Shown here: piece after piece, positions 7,890 through 17,161 of the stretch
Layout of the letters: each line of letters begins with the position of its first letter
Numbering within the stretch: the first letter of the stretch is position 1
NCBI GenBank assembly: GCA_036268875.1
Contig: DATATI010000034.1
Location: forward strand, 89,875-153,874
Length of the DNA: 64,000 nucleotides
Direction: 5' to 3'
Source: Polyangia bacterium
GTDB lineage: Bacteria > Myxococcota_A > Polyangia > Fen-1088
Position numbers and translations under genes: made by a program
Notes under the pieces: model-generated
The model's input: the letters and a program-made list of their open reading frames with translations, nothing else
What the model was told of the DNA's origin: nothing
Databases searched by the model: none

Positions 7890-9002
7890 ATGCTGTTTCA
7901 CCTCTTCAATGCGCTCCGCGAGAAATTGCCGGGGGCGAACGTGTTTCGTTATGTCTCGACGCGCGTCGGGTTGGCCACGCTGACGTCGCTGCTGATCACC
8001 TTCATGGTGGCGCCGTGGTTCATTCGCCGCGCCCGCGCCAGCCAACTGGGCGAGGTCATTCGCGAAGACGGCCCGGCCAGTCATGCCTCGAAGAAAGGCA
8101 CGCCGACCATGGGCGGGGCGCTGATCATCCTGGCCCTGGTGGCGGCCACCGTGCTTTGGTGCGACCTGCGCAGCACGCTGATCTGGCTGGCCCTGCTGGT
8201 CACGGTGGGCTTCGGGGCGATCGGGTTTCTCGACGATTATTTGAAGCTGTCGCGCCGAAACAAGAAAGGTCTGTCCGGGCGGCTCAAGATCGCCGGACAG
8301 CTGGTGATCGGCGGCGTGGCATGCGCCTGGCTTTTCACCGGCGAGGCGCTGCCCGCCGACGTACGCTTGCGGCTGGCGTTGCCGCTGGTCAACTTTCACC
8401 ACACCTCGCTGGCGCTGCCGCTGGCCGCGTACCTTGGCTTCGGGATGTTCACGCTGGTGGCGACGTCGAACGCCGTCAACCTCACCGACGGTCTGGACGG
8501 CCTCGCCATCGGGCCGGTGATCATCTCGTCGTTCACGTTCTTGCTGCTGGCGTACGCCGCCGGGACTACCCTGCGCAACTTCAACATCGCCGGTTACCTG
8601 GGCATGCCGCACGTGCCGGGCTCCGGCGAGCTGGCGGTGTTCTGCGGGGCGATGGGCGGCGCGGGCATCGGGTTCCTGTGGTTCAACACCCACCCGGCGC
8701 AGGTGTTCATGGGCGACGTGGGCGCGCTGTCCTTGGGCGGCGCGCTGGCCTTCGTCGCGCTGGCCTCGAAGACCGAGCTGTCGTTGCCGATCATCGGCGG
8801 CGTGTTCGTCACCGAAGCGGTCAGCGACATCATCCAGGTGGCGTATTACAAGCGCACCAAAAAGCGCGTGTTCCTGATGGCGCCCATCCACCACCATTTT
8901 GAAAAGCTGGGCTGGCCGGAATCGCGCATCGTGGTGCGTTTTTGGATCGTCTCCTTCGCTTGCGCCATCCTGGGCCTGATCCTGACCTTGAAAGTGCGAT
9001 GA
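7890..9002 (+). CDS. mraY: Phospho-MurNAc-pentapeptide translocase MraY
   Basis: 370 residues, about ten hydrophobic segments. This integral membrane enzyme joins phospho-MurNAc-pentapeptide to undecaprenyl phosphate, making lipid I. Conserved motifs are GTPTMGG (about 70), FLDDYLK (about 113), NLTDGLDGLA, FMGDVGALSLG and the C-terminal IHHHFEKLGWPE. It lies 43 bases after murF with a weak ribosome binding site, one of the few true gaps in the cluster. The stop overlaps the murD ATG. Confidence 0.96.
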   Translation: MLFHLFNALREKLPGANVFRYVSTRVGLATLTSLLITFMVAPWFIRRARASQLGEVIREDGPASHASKKGTPTMGGALIILALVAATVLWCDLRSTLIWLALLVTVGFGAIGFLDDYLKLSRRNKKGLSGRLKIAGQLVIGGVACAWLFTGEALPADVRLRLALPLVNFHHTSLALPLAAYLGFGMFTLVATSNAVNLTDGLDGLAIGPVIISSFTFLLLAYAAGTTLRNFNIAGYLGMPHVPGSGELAVFCGAMGGAGIGFLWFNTHPAQVFMGDVGALSLGGALAFVALASKTELSLPIIGGVFVTEAVSDIIQVAYYKRTKKRVFLMAPIHHHFEKLGWPESRIVVRFWIVSFACAILGLILTLKVR

Positions 9003-10411
9003 ACGGCGAGCTGCAAGGAAAACGCGTGTTGGTGGTCGGCCTGGGGAAATCCGGGGTGGCGGCGGCGTTGCTGTGCGTGGCCGGCGGCGCCGCCCAGGTG
9101 ACCGTCACCGATCGCAACAGCGCCACCCAGCTGGCCGGCGCGCTGGCCAAGCTGCCGCCCAGCGTCCGGCAAGAGCTGGGCGGTCACCGACGGGAGACCT
9201 TCGTCGGCAGCGATCTGATCGTCCTTTCCCCGGGCGTGCCGCCCATCCCCGAGATCGCCGCCGCCCGCGCCGGCGGCGTCACGATCATCGGCGAGCTTGA
9301 GCTGGCCGGGCGTTTCATCGAGGCGCCCATGGTGGCCATCACCGGCACGAACGGAAAATCGACCACCACCACGCTGTGCGGCCTGATGCTGCGAGCGACG
9401 GGCGCGCCGACGTTCGTGGGCGGCAACCTGGGCACGCCGCTGGCCGAAGCCGTCGGCACGCCGGCCGCCGGTCCGCGCGGCTATTGCGTGGTCGAGGTGT
9501 CCAGCTTTCAGCTGGAGACCTCCAAGACGTTTCACCCGCGGGTGGCTGTCTTGCTGAACATCACCCCCGATCACCTGGACCGTTACGCCAGCATGAACGA
9601 ATACGCGGCGGCGAAGGCGCGCATCTTCGCCGGGCAAGGCCCGGGCGATTTCGCCGTGGTCAACGTCGACGATCTGCTGGTGATGCGCGCGGCGGCCGGC
9701 GCGCCCAGCCGCAAGCTCGGCATCTCGACCGAGCATCGCATCGACGGCGGCGGCGGCTGGGTCGAAGGCGACGATCTGATCGTGCGCCTGCCGGGCGCGC
9801 CGGTGGAGATTTATCCCGGCACGCTGCCGGCGCTGGTGGGTCGGCATAACCAGCAAAACGCGCTGGCGGCGCTGCTGGCGGCGCGCCTGGCCGGAGCCTC
9901 CGCGGCGGAGGCGCGGCGCGCGCTGGTGGAATTTCGCCCGCTGGCCCACCGGATGGAACTGGTGGCGGAGAAAGACGGCGTTTCGTACTACGACGATTCG
10001 AAGGGCACCAACGTGGGCGCCGTGGTGGCCACGCTGGCCGGATTTCCGCGCCCGGTGGTGCTCATCGCCGGTGGGCGCGACAAGGGCGGCGACTATGGCC
10101 CGCTGGCCGACGTGCTGGCCAAGGTCGGGCGCGCGGCGGTTTTGATCGGCGAGGCGGCGGAGCGCATCGCCGCGGCGTTGCCCGCGCCGCTGCCGGTGCG
10201 CCGCGCCGCCAGCATGGACGAAGCGGTGGCGCTGGCGGCCCGGCTCAGCCGTCCCGGCGACGCGGTGGTGCTGTCGCCGGCCTGTTCCAGTTTCGACATG
10301 TTTCGCGACTATATCCATCGCGCCGAGGTCTTTCGCGCCGCCGTGCGCGTGCAGGTCGGTCCCAGCGACGACGAGGAATCGTCACCCACCCTTGCCGAGC
10401 GGAGCCTTTGA
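8999..10411 (+). CDS. murD: UDP-MurNAc-L-Ala:D-Glu ligase MurD
   Basis: 470 residues. Cytoplasmic ligase adding D-glutamate. An N-terminal Rossmann-like domain begins VLVVGLGKSG, the ATP site is ITGTNGKSTTT (about 114-124), the central segment NITPDHLDRY is typical of Mur ligases, and the C-terminal DDSKGTNVGA and VLSPACSSFDMF motifs identify MurD. ATG 8999 overlaps the mraY stop (ATGA), preferred over an upstream start inside mraY. Confidence 0.95.
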   Translation: MNGELQGKRVLVVGLGKSGVAAALLCVAGGAAQVTVTDRNSATQLAGALAKLPPSVRQELGGHRRETFVGSDLIVLSPGVPPIPEIAAARAGGVTIIGELELAGRFIEAPMVAITGTNGKSTTTTLCGLMLRATGAPTFVGGNLGTPLAEAVGTPAAGPRGYCVVEVSSFQLETSKTFHPRVAVLLNITPDHLDRYASMNEYAAAKARIFAGQGPGDFAVVNVDDLLVMRAAAGAPSRKLGISTEHRIDGGGGWVEGDDLIVRLPGAPVEIYPGTLPALVGRHNQQNALAALLAARLAGASAAEARRALVEFRPLAHRMELVAEKDGVSYYDDSKGTNVGAVVATLAGFPRPVVLIAGGRDKGGDYGPLADVLAKVGRAAVLIGEAAERIAAALPAPLPVRRAASMDEAVALAARLSRPGDAVVLSPACSSFDMFRDYIHRAEVFRAAVRVQVGPSDDEESSPTLAERSL

Positions 10412-11793
10412 TGGGCATCCGCGTGACTGGCCCCGGGGCGGAAGCCCGTTCCCGATGGGGCACCACCATCGCCGTGGCCGTGCGCCAGCGCTGGGAAGCC
10501 GTGCTGCGGATATTTCACCGGGATTCATCGCTCGGTGGCGCGCCCGGCGACGCCCGACCGCTGATTCGCCCCAGCGAGATCGGTGTCGACCGCGTGCTGT
10601 GCGGCGCGGTCCTGGTGCTGGTGGGATTCGGGATGGTGATGGTGTTCTCGTCGGGCGCCGTGTTCGCCGCGAAAAAATACGGTGATTCGACCTATTTTCT
10701 GAAGCGCGAGATCATCTACGCGGTGGCCGGCCTGGCGGCGATGTCGCTGGCCTTGCGCACGGACTACTCGATCTACCGGCGCCTCGCCTACCCGCTGCTG
10801 GGCGTGAGCATCCTGACCTTGGTGGCGGTGCTGAAGATCGGCTCGCGCGCGGGCGGCGCCATCCGCTGGTTTCGCCTGGGCCCGCTGTCGTTTCAACCCA
10901 GCGAGCTGGCCAAGCTGGCGCTGGCCGTTTATCTGGCCACCCTGCTGGCGCGACAATCGGAGAAGGTGCGGGTGTTCTCGGTGGGGTTCTTGCCACCGCT
11001 GCTGGTGACGGGAACAATGATGGGGCTGCTGCTGAAGCAGCCGGACCTCGGCACGGCGGTGATCTTCGGCGTGGTCGCCCTGGGCCTGCTTTTCATTGCT
11101 GGCACGCGCACCAGCTATTTGATCCTGGCGCTGCTGGTGGCGGCCCCGGCGGGATGGAAGTTCATCGTCTCGACGCCGTTCCGCATGCGCCGGATGCTGG
11201 CCTTTCTGGATCCCTGGGCCTTCCGGCGCAACGTCGGCTATCAGATCACCGAATCGCTGATCAGCGTCGGCTCGGGCGGCGTCACCGGCATGGGCCTGGG
11301 TGATGGGCGGCAGAAGTTGTTTTTTCTTCCCGAGGCGCACACCGATTTCATTCTGTCGATCGTCGGCGAAGAGCTGGGGCTGCTGGGGATCTTGTTCGTC
11401 ATTGCCGGTTTTGGCGTGCTGGTGTGGCGCGGCCTGCGCACGGCTTACCGGGCGCGCGACGTGTTCGGCTGCTACCTGGCCTTCGGTATCACCGCCATGT
11501 TCGGGCTGCAGGCGCTGGTGAACATCGGCGTGGTGCTGGGATCGCTGCCCACCAAGGGGTTGCCGCTGCCGTTCATCAGCTATGGGGGCAGCTCGCTGGT
11601 GGTCAGTCTGTTCATGGCCGGCATCCTGGGAAATATTTCGGCGCGCAATCCCGAACCGCGCGACGGCCTGTGGACCGGGCTGCACGCGCGCGCCGCCAAG
11701 GCCGGCAACCGGCGACTGGAAGACGGCCCGACCATCGTCGTCGAGGTCGACCCACCCCGCCCTCGTCCTCTTCCACCCGCGGCGCCACAATGA
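10411..11793 (+). CDS. ftsW: Septal peptidoglycan glycosyltransferase FtsW
   Basis: 460 residues. SEDS-family membrane glycosyltransferase that polymerises lipid II with FtsI. About ten membrane segments start near residue 62, preceded by an unusually long cytoplasmic N-terminus rich in Arg. SEDS motifs: RWFRLGPLSFQPSELAKL (about 153-170), PEAHTDFILSIVGEE (about 310) and LPFISYGGSSL near the end. ATG 10411 overlaps the murD stop (TGATG); a TTG three bases upstream is possible. The stop overlaps the murG ATG. Confidence 0.94.
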   Translation: MGIRVTGPGAEARSRWGTTIAVAVRQRWEAVLRIFHRDSSLGGAPGDARPLIRPSEIGVDRVLCGAVLVLVGFGMVMVFSSGAVFAAKKYGDSTYFLKREIIYAVAGLAAMSLALRTDYSIYRRLAYPLLGVSILTLVAVLKIGSRAGGAIRWFRLGPLSFQPSELAKLALAVYLATLLARQSEKVRVFSVGFLPPLLVTGTMMGLLLKQPDLGTAVIFGVVALGLLFIAGTRTSYLILALLVAAPAGWKFIVSTPFRMRRMLAFLDPWAFRRNVGYQITESLISVGSGGVTGMGLGDGRQKLFFLPEAHTDFILSIVGEELGLLGILFVIAGFGVLVWRGLRTAYRARDVFGCYLAFGITAMFGLQALVNIGVVLGSLPTKGLPLPFISYGGSSLVVSLFMAGILGNISARNPEPRDGLWTGLHARAAKAGNRRLEDGPTIVVEVDPPRPRPLPPAAPQ

Positions 11794-12887
11794 CGGCGGA
11801 CGGGATGCGGGTCTTGATCGCGGGCGGCGGCACCGGCGGCCACCTGTATCCCGGCATCGCCCTGGCCGAGGAGATCAAATCACGCCCGGGCGGCGAGGTG
11901 CTGTTCGTCGGCGCCCAGCGCGGCCTGGAAGCGAAGGTGATTCCGGCCGAAGGGTATCCGCTGGAGTTGCTGGAGGTCAGCGGCATCAAGCGCACCGGCA
12001 TGCGCGGCCTGGTCAAGGGCCTGGTCAAGCTGCCGCGCGCGCTGGCCCTGTCGCGCGATATCCTCAAGCGCAACGATCCGTCGGTGGTGGTGGGCGTGGG
12101 TGGCTATGCCTCGGGGCCGATGGTGCTGATGGCATCGCTGATGGGTTTTCCGACGGCGATTCAGGAGCAGAACAGCCATCCCGGGTTCACCAACAAGGTG
12201 CTGCGGCGATTCGTCGACCGGGTGTTCATCGCCTTCGACGACGCCCGCAAACAGCTGGGCAAAAAGAAGACCACCCTGACCGGCAACCCGGTGCGCCGGA
12301 AATTCATCGACGGCGCGCAACGTCCGCACGCGGCCGCCGCCGGCCGGCTGGTGGTGGTCGGCGGCAGCCAGGGCGCGCGGGCCATCAACGACCTGGTGGC
12401 CGGCATGACCCCGCTTTTGATGGAGCGGGGCGAACTGCCGCCCGTCCTGCATCAGTCCGGGCAAAGCGATTACGATCGCGTGCGCCGCCGTTACGACGTT
12501 CTGCGCGTCGGCGAGCGCGTCGAGCTGCGGCCCTACATCGAAGACATGTACGAAGCCCTGTCCACCGCGGCGCTGGTGATCAGCCGCGCCGGCGCCTTGA
12601 CCCTGGCCGAGCTGGCCATCGTCGGCTGCCCGGCCATTTTGATCCCGCTGCCCACCGCCAGCGACGATCACCAGACCAGCAACGCCCGCTCCTTCGAGCG
12701 CGCCGGCGCCGCCGTGCTTATGCCTCAGCGGGAGACCGTCTCGGACGATCTGGCCGATCTGGTCGCCGAGCTGATGGCCGACGTGCCCCGCCGCCAGAAG
12801 ATGTCGGCGGCCATGCGCGAGCTCGGGCGTCCGCAGGCGGCCCGCGAGATCGTCGACCAGCTGACCGAGCTGGCGAACGACGGGTAG
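11790..12887 (+). CDS. murG: Lipid II-forming GlcNAc transferase MurG
   Basis: 365 residues. GT28 enzyme at the inner face of the membrane that adds GlcNAc to lipid I, giving lipid II. Motifs are GGGTGGHLYPGIALAE near the N-terminus, YASGPMVLMAS, QEQNSHPGFTNK and GGSQGARAIND (about 190), plus SRAGALTLAEL for UDP-GlcNAc binding. ATG 11790 overlaps the ftsW stop. It is followed by a 113-base gap before murC, the largest in the mur part of the cluster. Confidence 0.95.
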   Translation: MTADGMRVLIAGGGTGGHLYPGIALAEEIKSRPGGEVLFVGAQRGLEAKVIPAEGYPLELLEVSGIKRTGMRGLVKGLVKLPRALALSRDILKRNDPSVVVGVGGYASGPMVLMASLMGFPTAIQEQNSHPGFTNKVLRRFVDRVFIAFDDARKQLGKKKTTLTGNPVRRKFIDGAQRPHAAAAGRLVVVGGSQGARAINDLVAGMTPLLMERGELPPVLHQSGQSDYDRVRRRYDVLRVGERVELRPYIEDMYEALSTAALVISRAGALTLAELAIVGCPAILIPLPTASDDHQTSNARSFERAGAAVLMPQRETVSDDLADLVAELMADVPRRQKMSAAMRELGRPQAAREIVDQLTELANDG

Positions 12888-13000
12888 ATGAATGCCGGCG
12901 GATTTTGAGGCGGGCGCCGCGCCGCCACACCGCTAGCGCTTTTTCGCCGCAAAAACTTGCTGGATGGCTGAGTTCCCGATCAAGTAAGAGACGGGAGCCC

Positions 13001-14392
13001 ATGTTCAGGAAGCGGAACGTCGCCATTCATTTCGTCGGCATCGGCGGCATCGGCATGTCGGGCATCGCCGAGGTCTTGCTGAACCTGGGCTATCCGGTGT
13101 CCGGGTCGGACGCCAAGGAAAGCGAGGTCACCCGGCGATTGGTGACGCTGGGGGCGCACATCCACGTCGGGCACGCCGCGGACCACGTGGCGACGGCGGA
13201 CGTGGTGGTGGTGTCCAGCGCGGTGCGCTCGGACAACCCGGAGGTGGCGGCCGCTCGCGCACGCGGCGTGCCGGTGATTCCGCGGGCAGAAATGTTGGGC
13301 GAATTGATGCGCGTGAAGGACGGCGTGGCGGTGGCGGGCAGCCACGGCAAGACCACCACCACCACCATGATCGCGGTGATCTTGGCGGTGGCGGGCCTGG
13401 ATCCGACGGCCATCATCGGCGGCAAGGCGCGCGCCTTTGGATCGAACGCGCGCCTCGGCCAGGGCGAGGTGCTGGTGGCGGAAGCGGACGAATCGGACGG
13501 ATCATTCCGGCACCTTTTTCCCACGGTCGCGGTCATCACCAACATCGATCGCGAGCACCTGGATCATTTCGGCACGGAGCAAGCGCTGCGGCTCGCGTTT
13601 CTCGACTTTGCCGAGAAGGTGCCTTTCTATGGATTGGTGGTGATCGGGTCCGACAACGCGGCGGCGGCGGCGCTGGTGCCGCGCCTGCAAAAGCGGCACG
13701 TCACCTACGGCCTGCGCAGCGGCGACTACCGCGGCGAGATCATCCACGCCGGCCCGGAAGGCACGCGCCTGCGCATCACCGTGCGCGGCCAGCGTCGCGG
13801 CGAGGCCCACGTGCGCATGCCCGGCGTGCACTACGCCGAAAATGCGCTGGCGGCGCTGTGCGTTTCCGATTACCTGGGCGTGGCCTTCACCGACTACTGC
13901 GCGGCGCTGGAAGGATTTGAAGGCGTGGACCGGCGCTTTTCCGTGCGCGGCGAAGCGGCCGGCGTGCTGGTGGTCGACGACTATGGCCACCACCCGACGG
14001 AGCTGGCGGCGACGGTGGCGGCGGCGCGGCTTTACGGCCGGCGCTTGATCGTCGCCTTTCAACCGCACCGCTACACGCGCACGCGCGATCTGCTGGCTGA
14101 TTTCGCCCCGGCGCTGGCGGCGGCCGACGCCGTGGTGCTGACCGACATCTACGCCGCCGGCGAGCCCCCCATCGCCGGCGTCAGCGCCGAGGCGCTGCTG
14201 GCCACCTTTCCCGCGCTCGGCAAGGCCTGGCATGCGCCGCGCGCGCACCTGGTGGCCACGGTCGGCGCGCTGGCCCGCGCCGGCGACCTGGTCTTGTTCC
14301 TGGGTGCCGGCGACATCACCAACGCCGCGCCCGAATTACTGGCGCGCCTGTCGTCAACTGACGCCGCCAGCGACGGAAAGCCCGGCGCGTGA
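13001..14392 (+). CDS. murC: UDP-MurNAc:L-alanine ligase MurC
   Basis: 463 residues. First Mur ligase of the stem-peptide series. The N-terminal nucleotide fold HFVGIGGIGMSGIAE and the ATP site AGSHGKTTTTTMI (about 112-124) are diagnostic, as are EADESDGSF and DDYGHHPTEL. I chose ATG 13001 because a purine-rich ACGGGAG lies just upstream and it gives the normal N-terminus. The frame stays open for over a kilobase upstream through murG, but that is a high-GC shadow. The ftsQ GTG overlaps its stop; murB, often next, is missing. Confidence 0.95.
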   Translation: MFRKRNVAIHFVGIGGIGMSGIAEVLLNLGYPVSGSDAKESEVTRRLVTLGAHIHVGHAADHVATADVVVVSSAVRSDNPEVAAARARGVPVIPRAEMLGELMRVKDGVAVAGSHGKTTTTTMIAVILAVAGLDPTAIIGGKARAFGSNARLGQGEVLVAEADESDGSFRHLFPTVAVITNIDREHLDHFGTEQALRLAFLDFAEKVPFYGLVVIGSDNAAAAALVPRLQKRHVTYGLRSGDYRGEIIHAGPEGTRLRITVRGQRRGEAHVRMPGVHYAENALAALCVSDYLGVAFTDYCAALEGFEGVDRRFSVRGEAAGVLVVDDYGHHPTELAATVAAARLYGRRLIVAFQPHRYTRTRDLLADFAPALAAADAVVLTDIYAAGEPPIAGVSAEALLATFPALGKAWHAPRAHLVATVGALARAGDLVLFLGAGDITNAAPELLARLSSTDAASDGKPGA

Positions 14393-15354
14393 AAGGCAGC
14401 CGCGCCCCGGTCAGCCCGGCCGAACGCATCGAAGTGCACGACCGCCGTGCCCGTGCGCCGCGGGTCGAACCCCCGCGTCGGGGATTTTTGCGCCGCCGCC
14501 GCAACCGCCGCCTGGTGGTCGAGCGTCCGGCGCTGAAGGTGCGCTTGAAAGACGCGGCCCGCGCCTTCGGGCGCCGGCTGTGGATTGCCACCAAGGTCGT
14601 GCTGGCGCTGGCGGCGGTGGCGGGCGCGGGTTGGGGCGGCGCCATCGGCGTGCGCCACGTCGTCAACTCGCCGCGATTCGCCCTGCGCGACATCCGCGTG
14701 GGCGCCACCACCCACGTGCGCGCCGACGAGGTGCTGGCGCTGGCCGGCGTGCACCCGGGCGATCGCCTGCTGGCGCTGGACACCGACGCCATCGCCGCGC
14801 GGGTGGCGGCGCACCCGTGGATCGCCTCCGTGCGCGTGCGGCGCGAGCTGCCGGCGGCGCTGGCCATCGATGTGGTCGAACGGCGGGCGGTGGCGGCGGC
14901 GTTGCTGGGCAGCCTTTATCTGGTCGACGAGGCCGGCCACCCGTTCAAGCACGCCACCATGGAGGAAGCCGACGGCCTGGTCGTCCTCACTGGCCTTTCG
15001 CGCGAACAGTACGCCGCCTTTCGCGCCGCCAGCGAGGGCGCCTTGCGCGAGGCGCTGGCGGTGCTGGCCGCCTATCGGGCCGAAGACGCCCTGGCCGCCG
15101 CCCGCCTGGGTGGAACCGCGCGCCCGCAGCTGTCAGAGATCCACATCGATCCCCGTTATGGATTTTCGTTATTCCTGCTGGACGGCGGCGGCGAGATTCG
15201 CCTGGGCCGCGGCGCCGCCGACGACAAGCTGGCCCGTCTGGACGAGATCCTGGAGGCCGCCGGCGCTCGGGGCCTGCCGTCATTGCGGGTGGTTCACCTG
15301 GACGGCCCCAACCGCGATCGGGTCCCGGTTCGCTGGACGCCGCCCGCTCACTAA
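14389..15354 (+). CDS. ftsQ: Cell division protein FtsQ
   Basis: 321 residues, GTG start overlapping murC. FtsQ is a bitopic membrane protein that scaffolds FtsB/FtsL and FtsW/FtsI at the septum. It has a very basic cytoplasmic N-terminus of about 60 residues (Arg-rich), one membrane segment (about 64-87) and a POTRA-like domain beginning SPRFALRDIRVG, followed by the HPWIASVRVRRELP segment typical of FtsQ. Identification rests on this layout plus position just before ftsA. Confidence 0.9.
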   Translation: MKGSRAPVSPAERIEVHDRRARAPRVEPPRRGFLRRRRNRRLVVERPALKVRLKDAARAFGRRLWIATKVVLALAAVAGAGWGGAIGVRHVVNSPRFALRDIRVGATTHVRADEVLALAGVHPGDRLLALDTDAIAARVAAHPWIASVRVRRELPAALAIDVVERRAVAAALLGSLYLVDEAGHPFKHATMEEADGLVVLTGLSREQYAAFRAASEGALREALAVLAAYRAEDALAAARLGGTARPQLSEIHIDPRYGFSLFLLDGGGEIRLGRGAADDKLARLDEILEAAGARGLPSLRVVHLDGPNRDRVPVRWTPPAH

Positions 15355-15413
15355 CCTTTCGCGCACAAAAAATTTCGGTCTGCGGGCAAACGCGGTGAAG
15401 ATTAGGCGGACAA

Positions 15414-16643
15414 ATGCCCAGAAGATCGTCTGACATCATCGTGGGGCTGGACATCGGCACGACGAAGATCGCGGCCGTGGTGGCCGAGATCGGCGCCGAC
15501 GGTCTGGACATCATCGGCGTCGGCACCCACCCGTCGCGCGGCCTGAAAAAAGGCGTCATCGTCAACATCGACAGCACCGTCGCCTCGATCAAGCAGGCGG
15601 TGATGGAAGCCGAGAGCATGTCCGGCTGCGAGATCTCGCAGGTCTACGTGGGCATCGCCGGCGGCCACATCAAGGGCGTGAACTCGACCGGCACCGTCGC
15701 CGTCAAAGACAAGGAAGTGCGCGCCGCCGACGTGGGCAAGGTGCTGGAGCTGGCGCGCGCCATCGCCCTGCCCGTCGACCGCCACATCGTCCACGTGCTG
15801 CCCCAAGAATACAAAATCGACGGCCAGGACGGCGTGCGCGAGCCGCTGGGCATGTGCGGCGTGCGGTTGGAAGCGCGCGTCCACATCGTCACCGCCGCCG
15901 CCGCCGCCGCCCAGAACATCATCAAGTGCTGCACGCGCTGCGATCTGGAAGTGCTGGACATCGTCCTTGAGCCGCTGGCCTCGGGCGAGGCGGTGCTGGA
16001 AGACGACGAAAAAGGACTGGGCGTGGCCCTGGTGGACATCGGCGGCGGCACCACCGACATCGCCATCTTCACCGAGGGCTCCGTCGCGCACACCAGCGTC
16101 ATCCCCATCGGCGGGCATCAACTGACCAGCGACATCGCGTTTGGTCTGCGCACGCCGCCGCACGAGGCGGAGAAGATCAAGATCCGCGCCGGCTGCGCCA
16201 TGGCCAGCATGGTGTCGGAAGAAGAGACGCTGGAGGTCGCGTCAGTGGGCGGCCGGGCCCCGCGCGTGCTGTCGCGCCACATGCTTTGCCGCGACATCAT
16301 CCAGCCGCGCGTCGAGGAGATCTTCTCGTTCGTCAAGGCAGAGATCGCGCGCCTGGGTTGCGAAGATCTGCTGGCGTCGGGCGCGGTGATCACCGGCGGC
16401 GCGACCCAGCTGCCGGGCATGACCGAGCTCGGCGAGGAGATCCTGGGCATCCCGGTGCGCCGTGGTTTGCCCAAGGGCGTGGGCGGCCTGGCCGAGGTGG
16501 TGCGCTCACCGACTTTCTCGACCGGCGTCGGGCTGGTGCAGTACGGAATGGCCCGGCAAAGCGCCGAACGCGTGACCGACGGACCGCCCAAGCGCGGCGG
16601 ATTTCTCTCGAAGATCCGCCGTACGCTCAGCAACGCGTTCTAG
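15414..16643 (+). CDS. ftsA: Cell division protein FtsA
   Basis: 409 residues. Actin-fold ATPase that tethers FtsZ to the membrane. It begins IIVGLDIGTTKIAAVV (phosphate 1 motif), has LVDIGGGTTDIA (phosphate 2, about 205-216) and ITGGATQLPGM (adenosine motif). The C-terminus KRGGFLSKIRRTLSNAF is a typical amphipathic membrane-targeting helix. It follows ftsQ by 59 bases; a 71-codon gene separates it from ftsZ. Confidence 0.95.
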   Translation: MPRRSSDIIVGLDIGTTKIAAVVAEIGADGLDIIGVGTHPSRGLKKGVIVNIDSTVASIKQAVMEAESMSGCEISQVYVGIAGGHIKGVNSTGTVAVKDKEVRAADVGKVLELARAIALPVDRHIVHVLPQEYKIDGQDGVREPLGMCGVRLEARVHIVTAAAAAAQNIIKCCTRCDLEVLDIVLEPLASGEAVLEDDEKGLGVALVDIGGGTTDIAIFTEGSVAHTSVIPIGGHQLTSDIAFGLRTPPHEAEKIKIRAGCAMASMVSEEETLEVASVGGRAPRVLSRHMLCRDIIQPRVEEIFSFVKAEIARLGCEDLLASGAVITGGATQLPGMTELGEEILGIPVRRGLPKGVGGLAEVVRSPTFSTGVGLVQYGMARQSAERVTDGPPKRGGFLSKIRRTLSNAF

Positions 16644-16765
16644 ATCGGCCATCGGTCGCGCTCTCCGGCGCTGCCACACAATCGACAAATGCGGTGATGA
16701 GATCATCGCCGAGTTGTCACCGGGCGTCTCCGCTCCCAGGGCTATACGGGGAACGAGGAGGCCCC

Positions 16766-16981
16766 ATGCACTTCAAAGCCGGCTTTCAGAACGAAGGCGA
16801 CAACGAGATCACCGGCATCCACCTGTCGAACGGCGATCCCAGCCCGGCAGGAATCCTGGGCGCGTCGGTGCCCAAGCTGTTCAAGGACGGCTGGCGCTTC
16901 TTTTACACCGGCCAGCACGGCGACAACGTGACCTGGGAGATTCTGCCCAGCGCCACCGCGGCGCCGCTTTTGGCCGAGTAA
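16766..16981 (+). CDS. 71-residue conserved-looking hypothetical protein between ftsA and ftsZ
   Basis: A strong ribosome binding site (GAGGAG) lies six bases before the ATG. The protein is soluble, with no signal peptide; distinctive segments are ITGIHLSNGDPSPAGILG and FFYTGQHGDNVTWEIL. These remind me of a C-terminal region of larger secreted phosphatase-like proteins (possibly the PhoX/DUF839 type), but I cannot confirm this, and here it stands alone. It is 122 bases after ftsA and 180 before ftsZ, on the same strand. I do not assign a function; a division role is suggested only by position. Confidence 0.6.
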   Translation: MHFKAGFQNEGDNEITGIHLSNGDPSPAGILGASVPKLFKDGWRFFYTGQHGDNVTWEILPSATAAPLLAE

Positions 16982-17161
16982 CCCGCGCACCGCTCGTCAA
17001 CCGGCGGGAGAGGTCGGCCGCCTCTCCCGCTGTCGGCGAGCCAAGTAAGCTGCGGCCCGGGAGGCCATTTCAGCGGCGTGCGCCGACAAGCTGCCCGATG
17101 GGCAGGCAAAAAATTGGCGTCCGCAATCAAGCCATGGGATCGATAGAGGAGGAGACTCACC

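Noticed and set aside
11582-14392. 936-codon frame that would fuse an unknown N-terminus to MurC
   Set aside because: The part before 13001 runs through murG in another frame and is Arg/Pro-rich noise; MurC has a good ribosome binding site and normal length from 13001.
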